From NCBI GenBank assembly GCA_947493035.1, contig CANLOW010000010.1:1-64000 (forward strand): a DNA stretch of 64,000 bases, written 5' to 3'. Under the pieces are notes generated by a model. That model worked only from the letters and a program-made list of their open reading frames with translations. It did not search any database and had not been told where the DNA came from. This DNA comes from an uncultured Aquimarina sp. GTDB lineage: Bacteria; Bacteroidota; Bacteroidia; Flavobacteriales; Flavobacteriaceae. A program made the translations under genes and the position numbers. This document shows positions 59,768-64,000 of the stretch, one piece after another. The stretch's first letter is position 1, and every line of letters starts with the position of its first letter.

Positions 59768-61768
59768 CTATTTGTAAGATCGTGTCTTAACCTCAATATT
59801 TTCAAACACTAATTCTTCTTTATGAAGTACTGCATCTTTTGGTTCTCCTTTGTATTCCCATGCAGAAACAAACGTAAAGTTTTCATCATCACGTAATGCT
59901 TCACCTTCTTCTGTTTGGTATTCTTCGCGGAAGTGACCACCACAAGACTCATTTCTTGTTAAGGCATCTTTAGCGAACAATTCACCTAATTCAAGGAAAT
60001 CAGCTACACGACCCGCTTTCTCTAATTCCGTATTTAATGAATCAGCTGTCCCAGGGACATTTACATTTTCCCAGAAATCTGCACGTAAAGCAGCAATCTC
60101 ATCGATAGCCTCTTTAAGACCTTGTTCGTTACGAGCCATACCACACTTATTCCACATGATCTTACCTAATTTCTTATGGTAGTAATCAACAGAATGTTGT
60201 TTTTTGGTATTCATTAATTTAGCAATACGATCGGTAACCTCTTTTTCAGCTTCGTCAAATTCAGGAGAATCCGTAGAAATCTTTCCAGTACGAATATCAT
60301 CCGCTAAATAATCACCAATAGTATAAGGCAATACGAAGTATCCATCGGCTAATCCTTGCATTAAGGCAGAAGCTCCAAGGCGGTTAGCACCGTGATCAGA
60401 GAAATTTGCTTCTCCAGCGGCGTAACAACCAGGAATACTTGTTTGTAAGTTATAATCAACCCAAAGACCACCCATAGTATAGTGTACCGCAGGATAAATC
60501 ATCATAGGAGTTTCATATGGATTCTCATCTACGATCTTCTCGTACATTTGGAATAAGTTTCCATATTTATTTTCAACAACCTTTTTACCTAGTTCTTGAA
60601 TTTTAGCATCACTAGGATTCTTAATATGACTAGTCAATGCTTTTTCTTTTCCGTAGCGGATAATTGCAGAAGCAAAATCTAAATAAACTGCTTCTCCAGT
60701 TTTATTTACACCATATCCAGCATCACAACGTTCTTTGGCAGCACGCGAAGCAACATCACGAGGTACTAAGTTACCAAAGGCAGGGTAACGACGTTCTAAA
60801 TAATAATCTCTATCATCTTCAGCAATTTGTGTAGGCTTTAATTTACCTTCACGAATAGCTAATACGTCTTCCATTTTTTTAGGAACCCAAATACGACCAT
60901 CGTTACGTAACGATTCTGACATCAACGTCAATTTCGATTGGTGATCTCCAGATACAGGAATACATGTAGGGTGAATCTGTGTATAACAAGGATTTGCAAA
61001 GTGTGCACCACGACGGTGTGCTCTCCAAGCAGCCATTACGTTACTTCCCATTGCATTTGTACTCAAGAAAAATACGTTTCCGTAACCTCCTGTAGCCAAA
61101 ATTACTGCATGAGCAGAATGACGTTCGATTTCACCAGTTATTAAATTACGCGCGATAATTCCACGAGCTTTACCATCAACCTTTACTAAATCTAGCATTT
61201 CGTGACGGTTAAAAGATTGAATCTTACCACGATTAATTTGGCGGTTCATAGCCGAGTATGCACCTAACAATAATTGTTGTCCAGTTTGTCCTTTAGCGTA
61301 AAATGTACGAGATACTAACACCCCTCCGAAAGAACGGTTGTCAAGTAAACCTCCATATTCACGCGCAAAAGGAACCCCTTGAGCAACACATTGATCGATG
61401 ATGTTACCTGAAACTTCAGCTAAACGGTGAACGTTAGCTTCACGAGAACGGTAATCACCACCTTTTATAGTATCATAAAAAAGACGGTAGTTAGAATCAC
61501 CATCTCCTTGATAGTTTTTTGCTGCGTTAATCCCTCCTTGTGCAGCAATAGAGTGCGCACGACGAGGTGAATCTTGATAGCAAAAAGTTTTTACGTTATA
61601 TCCTAGTTCTGCTAAAGATGCTGCAGCACTACCACCTGCTAAACCAGTACCTACAACAATCACATCGATGTTACGTTTGTTGGCAGGGTTAACAAGGTTA
61701 ATATCATTTTTGTGTTTAGTCCACTTATCAGCTAATGGACCTTGAGGTATTTTAGAATCTAATGCCAT
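59768..61768 (-). CDS. sdhA: Succinate dehydrogenase/fumarate reductase flavoprotein subunit
   Basis: The protein has 666 residues. The FAD site [19 protein letters not shown] (~37-55) and the flavin-linking His in the [14 protein letters not shown] context are present, along with the substrate/active-site blocks RSHYTMGG-like ([14 protein letters not shown]) and [16 protein letters not shown] (Arg present). The length fits the Bacteroidota/epsilon type without extra domains. It lies in the order sdhC-sdhA-(unit)-sdhB and acts at the inner membrane in the TCA cycle and respiration. Confidence 0.95.
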   Translation of the reverse strand: MALDSKIPQGPLADKWTKHKNDINLVNPANKRNIDVIVVGTGLAGGSAAASLAELGYNVKTFCYQDSPRRAHSIAAQGGINAAKNYQGDGDSNYRLFYDTIKGGDYRSREANVHRLAEVSGNIIDQCVAQGVPFAREYGGLLDNRSFGGVLVSRTFYAKGQTGQQLLLGAYSAMNRQINRGKIQSFNRHEMLDLVKVDGKARGIIARNLITGEIERHSAHAVILATGGYGNVFFLSTNAMGSNVMAAWRAHRRGAHFANPCYTQIHPTCIPVSGDHQSKLTLMSESLRNDGRIWVPKKMEDVLAIREGKLKPTQIAEDDRDYYLERRYPAFGNLVPRDVASRAAKERCDAGYGVNKTGEAVYLDFASAIIRYGKEKALTSHIKNPSDAKIQELGKKVVENKYGNLFQMYEKIVDENPYETPMMIYPAVHYTMGGLWVDYNLQTSIPGCYAAGEANFSDHGANRLGASALMQGLADGYFVLPYTIGDYLADDIRTGKISTDSPEFDEAEKEVTDRIAKLMNTKKQHSVDYYHKKLGKIMWNKCGMARNEQGLKEAIDEIAALRADFWENVNVPGTADSLNTELEKAGRVADFLELGELFAKDALTRNESCGGHFREEYQTEEGEALRDDENFTFVSAWEYKGEPKDAVLHKEELVFENIEVKTRSYK

Positions 61769-61780
61769 AGTATAAATCGA

Positions 61781-62440
61781 TTAGTGGTTAAAAAAGTGAA
61801 ATAGTGCAATGAAGATGAATCCAGCAGGGATCACAATAGCAAATGCTTTAGCAAATTTCTGAATGTTAGCAGAATATTTGTTATTCACTCCAACAGATTG
61901 GAATGAAGAAGCAAAACCATGTAACAAGTGTAATGCCAAGAAAACAAAAGAAATTACATAAAGTACCGTACGTACTGGGCTTACAAATTTCTCTTGTAGC
62001 TCGTGATAATATCTTGTAGGGTCTTCAGGGCTAAATTCAACATATTTGTGAACTATTTCTGGAATCCAAAAATCATAAAAGTGTAATCCTAAGAATGCTA
62101 GTATAACCAATCCAGAGTAAATCATATTTCTAGACATCCATGAAGCGTTTGCTCCACCGTTATAACTCGCATATTTAACAGGTCGTGCGCTCTTGTTTTT
62201 AATTTCAAGGATGAATCCCATGATAAAATGAAATACCACTCCGAAAATTAATACTGGCTGCAACCCAAATTGAACTACAGGATTTGTTCCCATGAAGTGA
62301 GAAGCTGCGTTAAATGCCTCTTCACTAAACACAGATGTCATGTTGATTGAAAAGTGCTGTAGTAAGAAAAAGACTAGAAATAAGCCTGATAGCGCCATAG
62401 CTACCTTTCTTACTATAGATGATCTAATAAGTTTACTCAT
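61781..62440 (-). CDS. sdhC: Succinate dehydrogenase cytochrome b subunit
   Basis: The protein has 219 residues and five membrane helices, the diheme single-subunit type (B type) seen in Bacteroidota. Histidines H29, H71, H120, H171 and H174 lie in helices and are likely heme ligands. No separate SdhD exists, which fits this type. It is the first gene of the operon, with a promoter at 62463-62493. Confidence 0.93.
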   Translation of the reverse strand: MSKLIRSSIVRKVAMALSGLFLVFFLLQHFSINMTSVFSEEAFNAASHFMGTNPVVQFGLQPVLIFGVVFHFIMGFILEIKNKSARPVKYASYNGGANASWMSRNMIYSGLVILAFLGLHFYDFWIPEIVHKYVEFSPEDPTRYYHELQEKFVSPVRTVLYVISFVFLALHLLHGFASSFQSVGVNNKYSANIQKFAKAFAIVIPAGFIFIALFHFFNH

Positions 62441-62462
62441 TGTACAATAAATTTTAGCTTGA

Positions 62463-62493
62463 CAAATGTAATTTCGAAAAGGTTTTTGTACAA
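62463..62493 (-). promoter_or_regulatory. Promoter of the sdh operon
   Basis: On the minus strand TTG (62491-62493) and TACATTTG (62463-62470) are 20 nt apart, the same geometry as the purK promoter. The -7 box lies 22 bp upstream of the sdhC start. Confidence 0.65.
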
Positions 62494-62671
62494 CTTTATA
62501 ATACAGTTTAATACTTGTTTAAAATGATTATAGATAAGTAGCAATACTTAGTTTTACTTAAGTATTGAGTGTTTTTAGCAAATAGAATATGTGCTTGTCA
62601 AGCAAGAGACTATTTTGTTCTATTTTCAATAAAAAGAATGTCTTATTTTTAGAAATATTTAAAGCCGCGAT

Positions 62672-64000
62672 ATGAATTTTATTAAGCTTATTTTTTTTAT
62701 TCTAACATTCACTCGAATAGTAGATTTTCAGCCCTCACTATTAAATAGAACCAAATGGAAAAAAATAAAAACAAAAGGTAAGCCGATTGAAAGACATGAA
62801 GCGGGGTTTGTAAGCTTTGAAGATCAACTTTATTTGATTGGAGGTAGAGGAGACAAGGAAACTTCAATTTACAATGTGGCTACTAATACGTGGAAACTTG
62901 GTGTCAAGCCTCCTGTCGAAATTCATCATTTCCAACCATTGGTACTTAAAGATACTATTTTCATTCTTGGAGCAATGAGAGGATCCTATCCTAAAGAGAA
63001 ACCTTTAGAGCGTGTTTTAAAATTTTATCCTAAAGAAAATTGCTTTGAATTTGGTGATACTATTCCCAAGAGTAGACGAAGAGGTGGTGCTGGTACGGTG
63101 GTATACAATGATAAAATTTATATCGCTGGAGGAATCACTAATGGACATATCGATGGTTCGGTGGCTTGGTTAGATGAATATGATCCCGGGACAGGAGATT
63201 GGAAAACCTTAGCAGACGCTCCTTTTGCTAGAGATCATTTTCAGGCAGTAGTTAATGATGAAAAATTGTACGCATTTGGAGGTAGAACAACTAATTTGAA
63301 TGTGTTTCATGATAGTACTGCTGTTGTGAAATACGGAAGTATTTATGATTTTAAAAAAGGAAAATGGGAACAAACAACGGGAAAACTAAATATCCCAACT
63401 CCTAGGGCTGGTAATGCAGTATTTTCGAAGGGTAATTTTATTTATGTGGTAGGGGGAGAAAGTCATTCTCAAAAAAAAGCACATAAGGAAGTCGAGATTT
63501 TTGATGTAAAGAATCAACGATGGTTGAAAAGCCCAAGTTTAAAAGTAGGAAGGCATGGTACTGGTATTGCATTATTAAATGATGTAGCATTTATAGCTTC
63601 AGGCTGTGGTAATCGAGGTGGAACTCCAGAATTGAAATCTCTTGAACGTAAGAAGTTTGTGGGGTTAACTGAAATACAAGAAATATCCAAAGAAGGTAAT
63701 CATAAAGTATATCAACAATATCACACCGTCACTATTGATATTGAAGGACCGGAAGTTTCGGAAACGGACGGGTATAACCCATTTTTAAATTATATGCTTG
63801 AGGTGGAATTTAAGAATGGTTTAAATTCAAAAAAGGTAAGAGGTTTTTTTGCTGCAGATGGTAATGCCTCCGAAACGAGTGCTCAATCAGGAAAAACTTG
63901 GCGTGTAAGGTTTAATCCCCAAGAAATAGGTGACTGGAGTTATACTGCAAAATTGTTTAAAGGAGAATATATAGCTATTGATTTTAAAGAAGAAAAGGCT
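62672..64000 (+). CDS. Secreted kelch-repeat / DUF5060 protein (3' end beyond window)
   Basis: The frame runs from ATG 62672 to the window end (443 codons, no stop). A signal-like N-terminus (MNFIKLIFFILTF) precedes about five kelch-type repeats (LYLIGGRGDKET, IYIAGGITNG, LYAFGGRTTN, IYVVGGESHS, then the degenerate AFIASGCGN), which form a beta-propeller to ~330. A DUF5060-like Ig domain begins near 365 (YQQYHTVTIDIEGPEVSE, DGYNPFLNYMLEVEF, RVRFNPQEIGDWSYTAKL). DUF5060 usually precedes a DUF4038/TIM-barrel glycosidase, so a catalytic domain may lie past the edge. It may belong to a polysaccharide-use region. Confidence 0.75.
   Translation, partial: MNFIKLIFFILTFTRIVDFQPSLLNRTKWKKIKTKGKPIERHEAGFVSFEDQLYLIGGRGDKETSIYNVATNTWKLGVKPPVEIHHFQPLVLKDTIFILGAMRGSYPKEKPLERVLKFYPKENCFEFGDTIPKSRRRGGAGTVVYNDKIYIAGGITNGHIDGSVAWLDEYDPGTGDWKTLADAPFARDHFQAVVNDEKLYAFGGRTTNLNVFHDSTAVVKYGSIYDFKKGKWEQTTGKLNIPTPRAGNAVFSKGNFIYVVGGESHSQKKAHKEVEIFDVKNQRWLKSPSLKVGRHGTGIALLNDVAFIASGCGNRGGTPELKSLERKKFVGLTEIQEISKEGNHKVYQQYHTVTIDIEGPEVSETDGYNPFLNYMLEVEFKNGLNSKKVRGFFAADGNASETSAQSGKTWRVRFNPQEIGDWSYTAKLFKGEYIAIDFKEEKA

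Overview
The window looks like chromosome of a marine or environmental member of the Flavobacteriia (Bacteroidota). The evidence is AT-rich DNA, Bacteroidota-type promoters (TTG, about 20 nt, TAnnTTTG) in front of several genes, type IX secretion (T9SS) sorting domains on three proteins, a Flavo-1-like RNA, a five-helix SdhC with SdhA and SdhB, and CarboxypepD_reg-like domains. The genus cannot be fixed from the sequence.

Layout. 1-64: tail of a 5S rRNA gene and its terminator, so an rRNA operon ends here. 182-2599: secreted FN3/beta-propeller protein, probably carbohydrate-active. 2685-5325 (minus): NtrC-type response regulator and its histidine kinase. 5559-21712: membrane fusion protein, one MacB/LolD-type ATPase, five tandem FtsX/MacB permeases, a GIN-domain protein and a DUF4349 protein. 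This is one large envelope or efflux module, and the regulator pair beside it probably controls it. 22052-24547 (minus): purK-purE-SCO1. 24916-31166: adk, obgE, feoA-feoB plus a 45-residue Cys-rich FeoB partner, and a POT peptide transporter. 31215-34217: thioredoxin-like, tandem rhodanese, helical unknown, GNAT, and a LipL32-family protein. 34412-40494: two VWA surface proteins with a duplicated leader, a divergent ECF sigma factor, and an unusual membrane protein after it. 40899-43198: pxpABC (5-oxoprolinase). 43180-44940: decayed WYL regulator, a palindromic repeat, two small genes and RNA elements. 44939-47943: BamA/TamA-like barrel, CYTH protein, DinB. 48055-58292: secreted and surface proteins, including a 1304-residue repetitive T9SS adhesin, a two-subunit CoA transferase, an LRR-kinase and a lipoprotein. 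58559-62440 (minus): sdhC-sdhA-[inserted small gene]-sdhB. 62672-end: kelch plus DUF5060 protein, cut by the window edge.

The most interesting signal is between genes. Several junctions carry arrays of short, degenerate, near-repeated words, often bounded by inverted copies and placed between a stop codon and the next promoter or start. The clearest case is a discrete 452-bp unit (59313-59764) with 9-bp terminal inverted repeats. It lies between sdhA and sdhB and contains one four-helix-bundle (23S-IVP/Avd-like) gene. A gene-less 200-bp unit with 13-bp inverted ends and a 17-bp internal hairpin lies between obgE and feoA, and similar arrays sit at the purK/purE, purE/SCO1, MFP/ATPase, adk and obgE junctions. 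I infer a family of small insertion units aimed at gene junctions, possibly linked to the four-helix-bundle protein. Other notable points are an NtrC-type regulator that has lost the GAFTGA loop, a LipL32 homologue outside Leptospira, and a duplicated ECF-like leader in front of the VWA genes.
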